Assembly (NCBI GenBank): GCA_017439185.1
Contig: JAFRTM010000013.1
Coordinates: 1 to 64,000 of the forward strand
Length of the DNA: 64,000 nucleotides
Reading direction: 5' to 3'
Source: Bacteroidales bacterium
GTDB lineage: Bacteria; Bacteroidota; Bacteroidia; Bacteroidales; P3
The notes beneath the pieces are model-generated. The model was given only the letters and a program-made list of their open reading frames with translations. It did not search any database and was not told where the DNA came from. This document shows positions 25,284 to 34,011 of this stretch, in pieces. How positions within the stretch are numbered: the first letter of the stretch is position 1; the number at the start of each line of letters is the position of its first letter. The translations under genes were made by a program, and so were the position numbers.

Positions 25284-26195
25284 TTAAGGAAGGAGTTGCA
25301 GCACTTGCTCTATTTGCTGGTCGAAGGGGAGGGTGCCGTCGATCCAATGGATGGTTACTCCGTTGCGCTCCATACGGCGGAGCCAGGTCATCTGGCGTTT
25401 GGCAAAGCGGCGGATGTCGGTGAAGAGGTTGGTGAACATCTCGTCGTAGGAACACTGGGCGGTGAGGTAGAGGGTGAGGTGCTTGTATTCGAGGCCGTAG
25501 CGGAGCAGGCGCTCAACTGGTGTGCCGGAGTCAAGGAGTTGCCGCACTTCTTCGACCATCCCCTCCTCGAGGCGTTGCCGCAGACGCAGTTCTATGCGTT
25601 GGATTATCTCGGAGCGTTCGAAGAGTGGCGCCACCACGGTATGGGTCATCTCGGGCATCTGGGTGAAACTGTCGGGATGGGCAAGGCGGTATTCGGCAAT
25701 CTCGAGTGCGCGGATGAGGCGTGCCCGGTCTTCGGTGTCGGTGTGGTTGTGGAGGTGTATTAGTTGGGCGAGCCGCTCGGTGAGTTGCTGGTCGGAGAGG
25801 TTTTCCAGGCTCTGACGGAAGGCCGGGTCGATGGGCGCGTCGGGGAGGCTGTAGCGCCGGACTACTGCGTCTATGTACATCCCTGTGCCGCCGCAGAGGA
25901 TGGGACGTCTGCCACGGGACACTATGTCGTCCATGGCGTGGGCGAAATCGGTGAGGAACTGGTAGAGGTTGTATTCTTCGCCTGCGTCGCGTATGTCAAT
26001 GAGGTGGTAAGGGATGTCGGTGCCGTGGACGTCGTGGTAGTCCTGGAGGTCTTTGCCCGTGCCGATATCCATGCCGCGGAAGACCTGGCGGGAGTCGGCA
26101 CTGATGACTTCTCCCCCGAGCCTATAAGCAAGCTCCACCGCCAGCCGGGTCTTCCCGGAGGCGGTGGTGCCAGTGATTGTCAGCAGGTGCTGCAT
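25284..26195 (-). CDS. miaA: tRNA dimethylallyltransferase
   Basis: 303 residues. MiaA transfers a dimethylallyl group to N6 of A37 in tRNAs that read codons starting with U. P-loop GTTASGKT near residue 8, the substrate loop SADSRQVFRGMDIGTGK, and CGGTGMYIDA are all present. The gene starts 3 bp after the stop of the PorE-like gene and is cotranscribed with it. Length and motifs are typical. Confidence 0.96.
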   Translation of the reverse strand: MQHLLTITGTTASGKTRLAVELAYRLGGEVISADSRQVFRGMDIGTGKDLQDYHDVHGTDIPYHLIDIRDAGEEYNLYQFLTDFAHAMDDIVSRGRRPILCGGTGMYIDAVVRRYSLPDAPIDPAFRQSLENLSDQQLTERLAQLIHLHNHTDTEDRARLIRALEIAEYRLAHPDSFTQMPEMTHTVVAPLFERSEIIQRIELRLRQRLEEGMVEEVRQLLDSGTPVERLLRYGLEYKHLTLYLTAQCSYDEMFTNLFTDIRRFAKRQMTWLRRMERNGVTIHWIDGTLPFDQQIEQVLQLLP

Positions 26196-26198
26196 ATC

Positions 26199-28880
26199 TT
26201 AATCTACGAAGTAGAGTTTGCCTCTCTGTTTGTCGAACTCGTATTTGCCGAACATATTGAGTCCTTCGCGGTTGACGATGAACTTGTAGTCAACACCTTT
26301 GACCACTACGACTTCTACGTTGTGGACCACCTTCTCGCCGATCTTCATCTCCTTGAAGATGATGGTGGACTTGTCGAGGATGTTGCCTTCGGGGTCGAAA
26401 GCGTTGTCGCGGTCGGGGAAGTCCTCTTTGGTGATACGGCGCTGGTAGAGGAAGTTCATGGCCTCTTCCCATGAGATGGCGATGGGTTCCACAGAACGCT
26501 CGTCGATGAGCATAGGCATGGCGGAACCGTTGATGATGCAGCTGATCTCGCCTTTGGCGGAGTGAATCATTGTGACGGGGATGGTGCCCTCGTCATGTAT
26601 GATGTCAGGCTCGGGGTTGCCTTCCTCGATGGGTGCGTTGACGAGGTCTATGACATGGCCGTCGTCGGTATATTTCACCTGAGGCTGGTCGGACTGCATA
26701 TTGTCGATGAGGCGTTTGCTAACGAAGTCGGTGCGGAGAACCAGGAACTCGATGCGACGGTTGAGCTGGTGGGCAGCTTCGCGGCGGTCGTCTTCCTTGA
26801 TGGAGTTCACATAATCGCATTCCAGCACGGTACCTTTCGAGAAGGAGTGCTTTTTGCCGTTGACCTTGATGGTCATATTGCGGTCAAGAGTTCTTGGTAC
26901 TCGTTCGGCATAACCTTTGGGTACGAGACGTTCACGTTCGATGCCACGGGATATGAGGTAGTCCACCACCGACTGGGCACGACGCTGGGAGAGGGTGTCG
27001 TTGGTGAGTCCTATGAAGGGACGGCAGTCGGTATGGGCACGTATCTCCACCACCACGTTGGGGTTGTTGACCATTATGAGGTAGAGGTCCATCAAAGAGT
27101 CCATAAACTCTTCTTTGAGGTCCCATTTGGCGAGGTCGTAACGAATCTCAGGCAGTACCACCGGCATCTTCGGCACCGGCTCGAGGCGGAAGTCGTGGAC
27201 GAGGTCCTTGCTGACGTTGTAGCCCTTGGTGCTCTCGCTGCCCTCGGTGGTGAAATAGTCCACCTTGGAGACGTACATTTTATAGACCACGTTGCGCTTC
27301 ACCTTATCGACATCGAAACGGTAGAAACCTTTCTTGTCGGTATAGGTCTCATATTCTGTGCCGTTGGAGCCCACAAGTTTCACCTTGGCTTTCTGTACGA
27401 GCTGCATGCTCTTCTCGTCGCGTACGGTTCCTTGGATGCTGTAGAGCAGTGGCTCGAGCTCGAAGGCGTAGAGGTCGTCGTTGATGGGTGGTATTTTTTG
27501 ACCTTTTTTCTGAGTGTCTTTGCTGTGAGGATCGTCGAAGGGACGGTTGGAGGAGAAATAGCCGCGTTCCTCGTATTTTATGTTGTTCTCGTCGGGGTAG
27601 AAGATGATGCTCATCTCGTCGTAGGAGGAGTTGAGAGGTACGCCCAGGTTCTCTGGCTCCGACCAGCGGCGTCCTTCGAGTTCGGTGCGGAAGAGGTCAT
27701 ATCCGCCGATGCCGGGAAGTCCGTTGGAGGAGTAGTACATCACCGAGTCGTTACGTAGGACGGGGAAGCCCTCGCGGCCTCCGGTGTTGATCTTGCGGCC
27801 GAGGTTCACAGGGTTGGAGAACTCGTCGGAAGTGGACTTACGTGTCACCATCCAGATGTCGTAGTCTCCCTGTCCACCGGGCATATCGGAGGAGAAATAC
27901 ATGGTGAGTCCGTCGCGGGTGACAGCGGGATAGAGGTAGTTGAAGGCGGTGTCGCCCAGGTCCACGCGAACCGAAGCTCCCCATTCGCCAGAGGGCTGGT
28001 TCTCGGTGGCTGCCTTTTTCTTGCTCTTCTTCTTGTCGAGGGTGTTGTTGTTGCGGGTGGCGGTATAGATGTAGCAGCCTTCGGTTTTGTTCTTACGCAC
28101 GTCGCAACGGCTGAACCATACCGTCCTGCCGTCGGGGGAGAAGACTGCCTCTCCTTCGTTCACGCTGGTGTTGATATGTCCTTCGGTCTCGAAGAGTTCG
28201 GGTTCTTGTGACCAGTTGCCTTTACGGTCGCGGAAGACATAGTAGATTTCGGAGAAAGCCTGGCCGGTCCATGCGTCGGTCGAGCCTGCGGCTCCTTCGG
28301 GGGTGCCGGCTCCATAGCGGGAAGAGGAGAAGGTGATGGTGTTGGTGTCGTCGCCGAGGAACCGGGGTGCCCAGTCGTTCCATTGGGTGGACCATTGGGT
28401 CAGCTTTCTGATGGTATGGCGGGTACGGTCGTGTACGAGCCAGCGGACATAGTCGAGACTCTCAAGGCGCGACTTGGCCAGCTTGTCGTCGGGGACTATC
28501 TTCAGGTATTCTTTGTAGTTCTGCTCGGCATCGTCGAAATGACCGTTGAAACGGCAAACCTCGGCGAGGTGGAAGTAGATGATGGGTTCGGTCTTGTAGT
28601 ATTTCGAAGCGACAAGCTGCTTGTACACCACCTCGGCTTTGTTGTAGTAGTGTACCAGGCGGTAGCATTCACCAATCTGAAAATAGATGCGGTTTTTCTC
28701 GGCTTTATTGTCCTTCACTTTCTTGTATGCATCCTCGTATTTGTCTATGGCTTCGAGGTAACGTTTCTGCTCGAAGAGAGCATCAGCCTTTTCGGCATAG
28801 TTATTTTGAGCCACAACGCCCAGCGGGGCAAAAAAGAGGAGGGCCAACAATGGAAGTAAACCTTTTTTCAACATATTCAT
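26199..28880 (-). CDS. PorE-like type IX secretion protein: TPR, PD40 propeller, CarboxypepD-reg, OmpA domains
   Basis: 893 residues. Signal peptide (LLPLLALLFFAPLGVVA), TPR-like helices (residues about 25-140), PD40/WD40-like blades (ITFSSSRYGAGTPEG, VWFSRCDV, MYFSSDMPGGQGDYDIW, MYYSSNGLPGIGGYDLF, about residues 150-455), and a carboxypeptidase-regulatory-like domain (YSIQGTVRDEKSMQ). An OmpA peptidoglycan-binding domain follows (PNVVVEIRAHTDCRPF, LSQRRAQSVVDYLISRGI, about residues 590-690). This four-domain order matches PorE of the type IX system. About 200 residues extend beyond the OmpA domain, which is longer than usual. It is periplasmic, linking the secretion machine to peptidoglycan. 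Confidence 0.88.
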   Translation of the reverse strand: MNMLKKGLLPLLALLFFAPLGVVAQNNYAEKADALFEQKRYLEAIDKYEDAYKKVKDNKAEKNRIYFQIGECYRLVHYYNKAEVVYKQLVASKYYKTEPIIYFHLAEVCRFNGHFDDAEQNYKEYLKIVPDDKLAKSRLESLDYVRWLVHDRTRHTIRKLTQWSTQWNDWAPRFLGDDTNTITFSSSRYGAGTPEGAAGSTDAWTGQAFSEIYYVFRDRKGNWSQEPELFETEGHINTSVNEGEAVFSPDGRTVWFSRCDVRKNKTEGCYIYTATRNNNTLDKKKSKKKAATENQPSGEWGASVRVDLGDTAFNYLYPAVTRDGLTMYFSSDMPGGQGDYDIWMVTRKSTSDEFSNPVNLGRKINTGGREGFPVLRNDSVMYYSSNGLPGIGGYDLFRTELEGRRWSEPENLGVPLNSSYDEMSIIFYPDENNIKYEERGYFSSNRPFDDPHSKDTQKKGQKIPPINDDLYAFELEPLLYSIQGTVRDEKSMQLVQKAKVKLVGSNGTEYETYTDKKGFYRFDVDKVKRNVVYKMYVSKVDYFTTEGSESTKGYNVSKDLVHDFRLEPVPKMPVVLPEIRYDLAKWDLKEEFMDSLMDLYLIMVNNPNVVVEIRAHTDCRPFIGLTNDTLSQRRAQSVVDYLISRGIERERLVPKGYAERVPRTLDRNMTIKVNGKKHSFSKGTVLECDYVNSIKEDDRREAAHQLNRRIEFLVLRTDFVSKRLIDNMQSDQPQVKYTDDGHVIDLVNAPIEEGNPEPDIIHDEGTIPVTMIHSAKGEISCIINGSAMPMLIDERSVEPIAISWEEAMNFLYQRRITKEDFPDRDNAFDPEGNILDKSTIIFKEMKIGEKVVHNVEVVVVKGVDYKFIVNREGLNMFGKYEFDKQRGKLYFVD

Positions 28881-29059
28881 AGATGCTTACTATTTTTGTA
28901 ATTATATATATACCAATTCGTTAACCTCAGTTTTGGGGTTTCTGAACCGGTAGTTATTCGAGTGCTAATATACAATATATTTTTTTCTTGACGATATTTT
29001 TGGGCAATTTTTTAATGACAACCAATTGTTAATATGTCGAGTAATGGAAGTAGGCATTG

Positions 29060-29722
29060 TCAGATTTCGGTGCCGAAAAGGAAACGGCGAAATAGGGTTT
29101 CAGCCGCCTCGTTACCGAACATTTCGCGTATGGTGTTGATGGCCGGTCCTCCGTTGCTGATAAGACTTTCGACGTAGTTGCTGTTGCGTGCGACCTTGGA
29201 AGGAATATCGGCATTGCGTGAGGATGGTAAGAGGTCGAGATAGGCGGAGGCCATAGAGGAGGGAAGGGCAGTCATACGTGTTCCGCGACCCACCTTGAAG
29301 GTGCAGGGCGGAAGCCGTAGGGAGTCGTACCAGGCGGGTTTCAGGGTCTTGCCTTTCAAGTCGCTATATGATTCTTTTACGGCCATCAGGGGGGAGAGGT
29401 CGACGGGCTCTAATAGGGTGTCGTAGAATTCGAGGAAGACGGTCTGCTTGCCGAAGGCCGAGATTCCGTCGTAGGAGAAGAGGGGAAGGTCTTTGGAATA
29501 GGGGGTGCAGATGACTGTCTCCATCTTCATAAGCCCCAGGGCGGCACGCATAGAGAGGTGGGAGAGGCAGGCGCAGTGCCCCCAGTCGTATGATTCCAAT
29601 TGGAAATGCATGCCTCTGCCGGAGAATGTCTGCCAAGGGGTAACGTCTTTCTTGACGAGCGTCTCCCGTTGGGCGAAGAGGTCTATGATGGAAGTGTTCA
29701 TCGTGTTTGTGTTAGTGGACAT
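29060..29722 (-). CDS. Protein of unknown function downstream of a SulP transporter
   Basis: 220 residues, no signal peptide or membrane segment. It starts 3 bp after the SulP stop, so the genes are cotranscribed. Visible conserved-looking stretches are WQTFSGRGMHFQLESYDWG, PLFSYDGISAFGKQTVFLEFYD, and a helical C-terminus ending FRRFLFGTEI. The LEFYDTLLEP region and overall length recall ferredoxin-dependent bilin reductase-like folds, but I cannot confirm it from sequence and do not assign it. Confidence 0.75.
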   Translation of the reverse strand: MSTNTNTMNTSIIDLFAQRETLVKKDVTPWQTFSGRGMHFQLESYDWGHCACLSHLSMRAALGLMKMETVICTPYSKDLPLFSYDGISAFGKQTVFLEFYDTLLEPVDLSPLMAVKESYSDLKGKTLKPAWYDSLRLPPCTFKVGRGTRMTALPSSMASAYLDLLPSSRNADIPSKVARNSNYVESLISNGGPAINTIREMFGNEAAETLFRRFLFGTEI

Positions 29723-29725
29723 TGA

Positions 29726-31453
29726 TTAGGCCTGTTGGGAAGAGGTATCGGTATATCGCTGGCTGCGCTGGCGGAGCCATTCGGTGCAATCTTTGAAGGT
29801 CTTGAAGGTGTAGTCCTCGTGGACGAGCTCGGGTATGACTTTCATACGTTTGAGCATATACATTGGCTGTGGCTGTATGATGGTCATAAGGACGATGGCT
29901 CCACGGGACTGTATCTCTTTGATGGCGGTCTCCATGGCGTATAGACCGCTTTGGTCCATAAAGCTGACGAGACGCATACGGATGATGACTATCTTGGCAT
30001 CGGTGGGCACGGTGGTCATTACTTCCTTGAACTTGTTGATGGTGCCGAAAAAGATGGGTCCGTTGAGTCGCTGGATGTAGATGTGGTGCTTCATCTCTTC
30101 GGGTATTCCTCCCTCGTCGGGCCACGGGCTTTCCTTGTCAAATGCCTTCATCTCGCTGGAGCTGTAGCCTCCTTCAACGAGGTCGCTGGCGCGTTTCATG
30201 AAGAGGACGCAGGCTATGACCATACCGATGCCGACAGCAGTGAGCAGGTCGACAAATACTGTCACAAGGAACACGACGATGAGAACCACGGCGTCGGCAC
30301 GGGGAATCTTGAAGAGGTCGCGGAAGCCTTTGAAGTCTATAATGCCCCAGCCGACAGTGATGAGGATTCCGGCGAGGACAGAGAGTGGCACATATTTGAC
30401 GAGGCTGCCGAGACCGAGCATGACAGCAAGGAGTAGGAGGGCGTGGACAACACCGCTGAGGCGGGTACGTCCGCCACTGCGTACGTTGACGACGGTACGC
30501 ATAGTTGCACCTGCTCCCGGGAGTCCGCAGAAAAGACCTGCGATGGCGTTGCCTATGCCTTGTCCTATGAGCTCGCGGTTGGAGTTGTGGTGGGTTTTGG
30601 TGATGTTGTCAGCTACCACCGAGGTGAGGAGGGTATCTATAGAGCCGAGGCCGGCGAGGGTAAGTCCGGGGATGATAGAGGCTTTGAGCACGAGGAGCCA
30701 GTTGATGGAGGAGAGATCTACTCCCGATTTGGCGAAGATGGGGAGTGGGATGCCCGAGGGAATGGCTCCGATGGTGAGGGAGTCGGGGAGTTTGCAAAGG
30801 AGGGAGACACCGGTCATCACAACGAGGGCGATGAGCGTGGCAGGGATTTTCTTGGAGATGAGTGGCAGAAGCAGTATGATGGCGACGGTGCCGAGTCCGA
30901 GGAGTAAAGCGGTCAAGCTGAAGGAGGAGGCTACAGCGGCAGGGAAGCCGGTGAGCATATCTATCATAGATCCTGAGCCTTTGGCTCCCACAAGGGGATA
31001 GATTTGCTGGAGTATGATGATGATTCCGATGCCGCTCATAAAACCGCTGAGCACGGGGTAAGGAATATAGCGTACATATTTTCCGAGTTTGATGATGCCG
31101 AAGAGTATCTGGAAGAGGCCGCAGAACATGGCGGCAAGGGAGATGGAGACTAAGACGTCGGAAAGACTTCCCGAGCTGCCGGCCCATGCCGAAGCGACGA
31201 GCCCTGCGGCGACAACGGTCATAGGTCCGGTGGGTCCGCTGATCTGACTGGGTGTGCCTCCAAAGATGGCTGCGAAGAGTCCGAGGAGGGTGGCGCCAAT
31301 GAGTCCTGCGAGGGCTCCGATGGAGGCTGCGTCAGGACTGTCGATGCCTGCAAAAGCCTGTATGCCGAAGGCCAGGGCAAGGGGAAGTGCCACAATGCCG
31401 GCGGTAAGACCGCCGAAGATATCACCTTTGAGGTTGCTGAACATTTTTGCCAT
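29726..31453 (-). CDS. SulP-family anion transporter with STAS domain
   Basis: 575 residues. About 11-12 hydrophobic segments from residue 10 to 430, opening with GDIFGGLTAGIVALPLALAFG, the typical SulP signature, and GLFCGLPGAGATMRTVVN in the second half. A C-terminal STAS domain (about residues 455-555) has HIYIQRLNGPIFFGTINKF and MRLVSFMDQSGLYAME. It moves sulfate, bicarbonate or other anions across the inner membrane; which one cannot be told. It is divergent from the LytTR regulator gene and is cotranscribed with the unknown gene at 29060..29722. Confidence 0.95.
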   Translation of the reverse strand: MAKMFSNLKGDIFGGLTAGIVALPLALAFGIQAFAGIDSPDAASIGALAGLIGATLLGLFAAIFGGTPSQISGPTGPMTVVAAGLVASAWAGSSGSLSDVLVSISLAAMFCGLFQILFGIIKLGKYVRYIPYPVLSGFMSGIGIIIILQQIYPLVGAKGSGSMIDMLTGFPAAVASSFSLTALLLGLGTVAIILLLPLISKKIPATLIALVVMTGVSLLCKLPDSLTIGAIPSGIPLPIFAKSGVDLSSINWLLVLKASIIPGLTLAGLGSIDTLLTSVVADNITKTHHNSNRELIGQGIGNAIAGLFCGLPGAGATMRTVVNVRSGGRTRLSGVVHALLLLAVMLGLGSLVKYVPLSVLAGILITVGWGIIDFKGFRDLFKIPRADAVVLIVVFLVTVFVDLLTAVGIGMVIACVLFMKRASDLVEGGYSSSEMKAFDKESPWPDEGGIPEEMKHHIYIQRLNGPIFFGTINKFKEVMTTVPTDAKIVIIRMRLVSFMDQSGLYAMETAIKEIQSRGAIVLMTIIQPQPMYMLKRMKVIPELVHEDYTFKTFKDCTEWLRQRSQRYTDTSSQQA

Positions 31454-31573
31454 AATAGTACATTATATTAATATCATATAACGGCAAAAGAAGGGATTTA
31501 TTGCCTGAAAGGAAGAAAAAAATTGCGAAGAGGCACAATAAAAGGGGCACTTGGGCGTTATGATAGGGAGTTA

Positions 31574-31933
31574 ATGAAAGAATATCTTGTCATATCCACT
31601 AGCGTAGAACTCGTAAGGACACCGTCGGAAGGGGTGATATACATTACTTCTGACGGGAATTATTCTACGTTCATGCTGACCTCGGGCACCACCTATACCA
31701 TTGCTTTACAGCTTGGGCAGGTGGAAAGGTTGCTTGACAAGCAACTGGCACGAACGGGTTCCGACTTTATCAGGATAGGGAAAAGCCTTATTATCAATAG
31801 GCATTACATAACTTATATAAATCCTTCGCGGCAGCAGCTGACTCTCTCCGACGGGAGGTCGAGCCACAATCAGACTGCCTCAAAGGAAGCATTGAAACAG
31901 CTCAAAGACCTTATAGATAAAGACTTGAAATGA
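31574..31933 (+). CDS. LytTR DNA-binding domain protein
   Basis: 119 residues starting at ATG 31574 (an upstream in-frame TTG at 31523 is rejected because it falls in non-coding sequence). It is a stand-alone LytTR domain: IYITSDGNYSTFMLTSG, then the recognition strand region GSDFIRIGKSLIINRHYITYINP, then a C-terminal helix. No receiver domain is present, so it senses or is controlled differently from response regulators. Its stop overlaps the start of the next gene by 4 bp (ATGA), so the two are translationally coupled. Confidence 0.9.
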   Translation: MKEYLVISTSVELVRTPSEGVIYITSDGNYSTFMLTSGTTYTIALQLGQVERLLDKQLARTGSDFIRIGKSLIINRHYITYINPSRQQLTLSDGRSSHNQTASKEALKQLKDLIDKDLK

Positions 31934-32781
31934 AACACGTACGAGATATAAATGAAGACGAAATCCGCGTGGTGGGCGGCAAAGGAGGTCGCAGGAGACC
32001 TCCTCGGTGGCTGTGGTTTGCTATAGCGGGAATATTTCTTATTGTAGTTATCGCTGTTCTGGTGGTGCTGTTGCTGCGTCACGGGAATGCTCCGGAACCA
32101 CCGGTGACCGACACCGTCGCTACTCTTGACTCGGTATGGCTTTCAAACACGAGCGACGATTTGCCTTCGTGCACTCTTATCGCCGACACGGTTATAGACA
32201 CTCTGCCGCTGACTATATATACGCCCTACAATGCCGTGCCTGAACTGCATGTGGGTAATCTCGACACTACGGACAGCGAGATAGTGTTTGCCGCCATGGC
32301 CGCAGACTTGAGGAAAGACAACGGGAAGATCGTGGGAGCCTTTGTCCTCGCCGGCGAGCCGCTCTCGTGGGGCCTTTCCAAGCGTGGCTATTGTGCTATC
32401 CTCGACAACCAGATCACGATAGGGACTGCGGAGAATTCGCCACTCTTCGAGCAGGCCACCGAGCAGGGGGGCTACTTCTTCAGGCAATATCCGGCAGTGG
32501 AAGGCGGACAGATGGTTCACAACAACCCGCAGAATGCTGCTCCTCGAAGAGCCCTCTGCACACTGAACGGCAATATCGTCATCGTTTCCTGCAACAGCCG
32601 TGTGCTGATGGATACGTTCAGCCAGGCTCTTGTGAGTTTGGGCGTTTCTGATGCTATCCTCCTTGTGGGCGGCACTGCTGAAGGATGGTGCCGAACGGCC
32701 GACGGCAACCTTGTTGTGATAAGTCCGAAGCATCCTAAAAGCAAGAAATATACGAATCATATAGTTTTTCGGAGACAATAG
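31930..32781 (+). CDS. Membrane-anchored protein with NAGPA/phosphodiester-glycosidase-like domain
   Basis: 283 residues. A basic cytoplasmic N-terminus (GGKGGRRRPPRW) precedes one transmembrane helix (residues 29-51), then an extracytoplasmic domain. The C-terminal ~170 residues follow the NAGPA (PF09992-like) pattern: VGAFVLAGEPLSWGLSKRGY, RRALCTLNGNIVIVSC, GVSDAILLVGGTAEGWCR. Cleaving sugar-phosphodiester links in the periplasm is the family role, but the substrate here is unknown. It is translationally coupled to the LytTR gene (4-bp overlap), so that regulator and this enzyme probably work together. Confidence 0.8.
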   Translation: MKHVRDINEDEIRVVGGKGGRRRPPRWLWFAIAGIFLIVVIAVLVVLLLRHGNAPEPPVTDTVATLDSVWLSNTSDDLPSCTLIADTVIDTLPLTIYTPYNAVPELHVGNLDTTDSEIVFAAMAADLRKDNGKIVGAFVLAGEPLSWGLSKRGYCAILDNQITIGTAENSPLFEQATEQGGYFFRQYPAVEGGQMVHNNPQNAAPRRALCTLNGNIVIVSCNSRVLMDTFSQALVSLGVSDAILLVGGTAEGWCRTADGNLVVISPKHPKSKKYTNHIVFRRQ

Positions 32782-32824
32782 TACCGAAAACCCAAGAGTT
32801 TTTCGGAAGCAATAACACCGAAAA
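32763..32824 (+). repeat. Short direct repeat spanning a stop codon
   Basis: Two 26-base copies with the pattern TTTTTCGGA-CAATA-ACCGAAAA (32764-32789 and 32799-32824), about 22 of 26 identical, offset by 35 bp. The first overlaps the end of the NAGPA-like gene. Confidence 0.55.
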
Positions 32825-32965
32825 TCACTCATATAAGCCAGAAAAAAGACGCGAATCGAGAGGAGGAAGAAAATCATTTGGTACAGCCCAAGGCTATTTT
32901 GTACAAAAAAGCACCCATTTCATACAATAGTGGGTTTGGGATGCTTGTAATAATATAATTGTGTG

Positions 32966-32973
32966 TATTTTTG
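32966..32973 (+). promoter_or_regulatory. -7 element for the lipoprotein gene at 33001
   Basis: TATTTTTG, 28 bp before ATG 33001; it rules out the upstream ATG at 32959 as the start. Confidence 0.65.
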
Positions 32974-33000
32974 CGTCATGAAACTCAAAAATACATCACT

Positions 33001-34011
33001 ATGAAAAAGGTACGAAGTATAGTAATCGTTCTGCTCTTCATTGCTATGCTCTCTGGCTGTGATAAAAGACAGGGGGAGGGACCGGCTCACCGCGGCATCT
33101 ACCATTGGAAGACGACCTACGACCCTTCGGATTGGGAGTTGCAATGGATGAAGAAACACAAGGTGGACCGGCTATATGTGAGACTCTTCGACGTGGAGCC
33201 GGGAGCCGACAACGGCTATGATGACTGGTCGATGGTGCCGGTGGCAACCACTCGGTTCAATCAGGCGTTGCCCGAGGACATAGATGTGGTGCCGGTGGTT
33301 TATATCACGGTGGACGCAATACGGGCATTGGAAAAAAGCACAGACTATTGCCTCTCGTGGAGGTATGCCAAGATGTTGGTGGACCGCATAGAGAGCATGA
33401 TGGCCGCCCACTGGGGTGGGGAACTGCGAGAGGTGCAGCTGGACTGCGACTGGACGTCAAGCACAAGAGCAATATATTTTGAACTCTGCCATGAGGTAAA
33501 AGAGCGGCTGAGTGAAAAAAACATCATTCTAAGCGGCACCCTGCGGCTGCATCAGTTGAACCAAGTGGGGCCGCGAGGATTATTGTATGAAGGGGAATTG
33601 CCTTTCGACCGCTTGTTACTCATGTGCTACAACACAGGCCGGCTGCAGGATCTAAACACGGAGAATTCTATCTTGGACTTCAACGACGTGAAGCCCTATC
33701 TGGACCGATATCACTATTATAACCTGCCAAACTGCGATGTGGCGTACCCTATCTACGGCTGGGGTGTGGCCTTCGACGAGCAGGGGAACTTCGTAAAGCT
33801 AATAAATTCGCACCATCTGACACCTCTGCCGGATAGCATAGAGCGAGACATGTATGTACGTAAAGAGTGGGGCAGAAAAGACGACATAGTCAAGACCCAG
33901 AAAGCCCTCCCGGAACTGGACAGCGAGCACACCACCATCCTCTTTCACCTCGATTCGTTAAACCTTGCAAATTACAGATATGAAGACATTGAGACTTTTT
34001 ATAGCCGTTAG
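33001..34011 (+). CDS. Lipoprotein with a putative TIM-barrel, glycosidase-like domain
   Basis: 336 residues from ATG 33001. Lipobox LSGC gives Cys20 as the lipidation site. The mature part has alternating strands and helices with barrel-like motifs: VDRLYVRLFDVEPG, DVVPVVYITVD, EVQLDCDWT (acidic residues at a strand end), IILSGTLRLHQ, and FDRLLLMCYNTG. A DUF3142-type barrel is a plausible relative, but I do not assign activity. It overlaps the following gene by 32 bp and is cotranscribed with it. Confidence 0.8.
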   Translation: MKKVRSIVIVLLFIAMLSGCDKRQGEGPAHRGIYHWKTTYDPSDWELQWMKKHKVDRLYVRLFDVEPGADNGYDDWSMVPVATTRFNQALPEDIDVVPVVYITVDAIRALEKSTDYCLSWRYAKMLVDRIESMMAAHWGGELREVQLDCDWTSSTRAIYFELCHEVKERLSEKNIILSGTLRLHQLNQVGPRGLLYEGELPFDRLLLMCYNTGRLQDLNTENSILDFNDVKPYLDRYHYYNLPNCDVAYPIYGWGVAFDEQGNFVKLINSHHLTPLPDSIERDMYVRKEWGRKDDIVKTQKALPELDSEHTTILFHLDSLNLANYRYEDIETFYSR

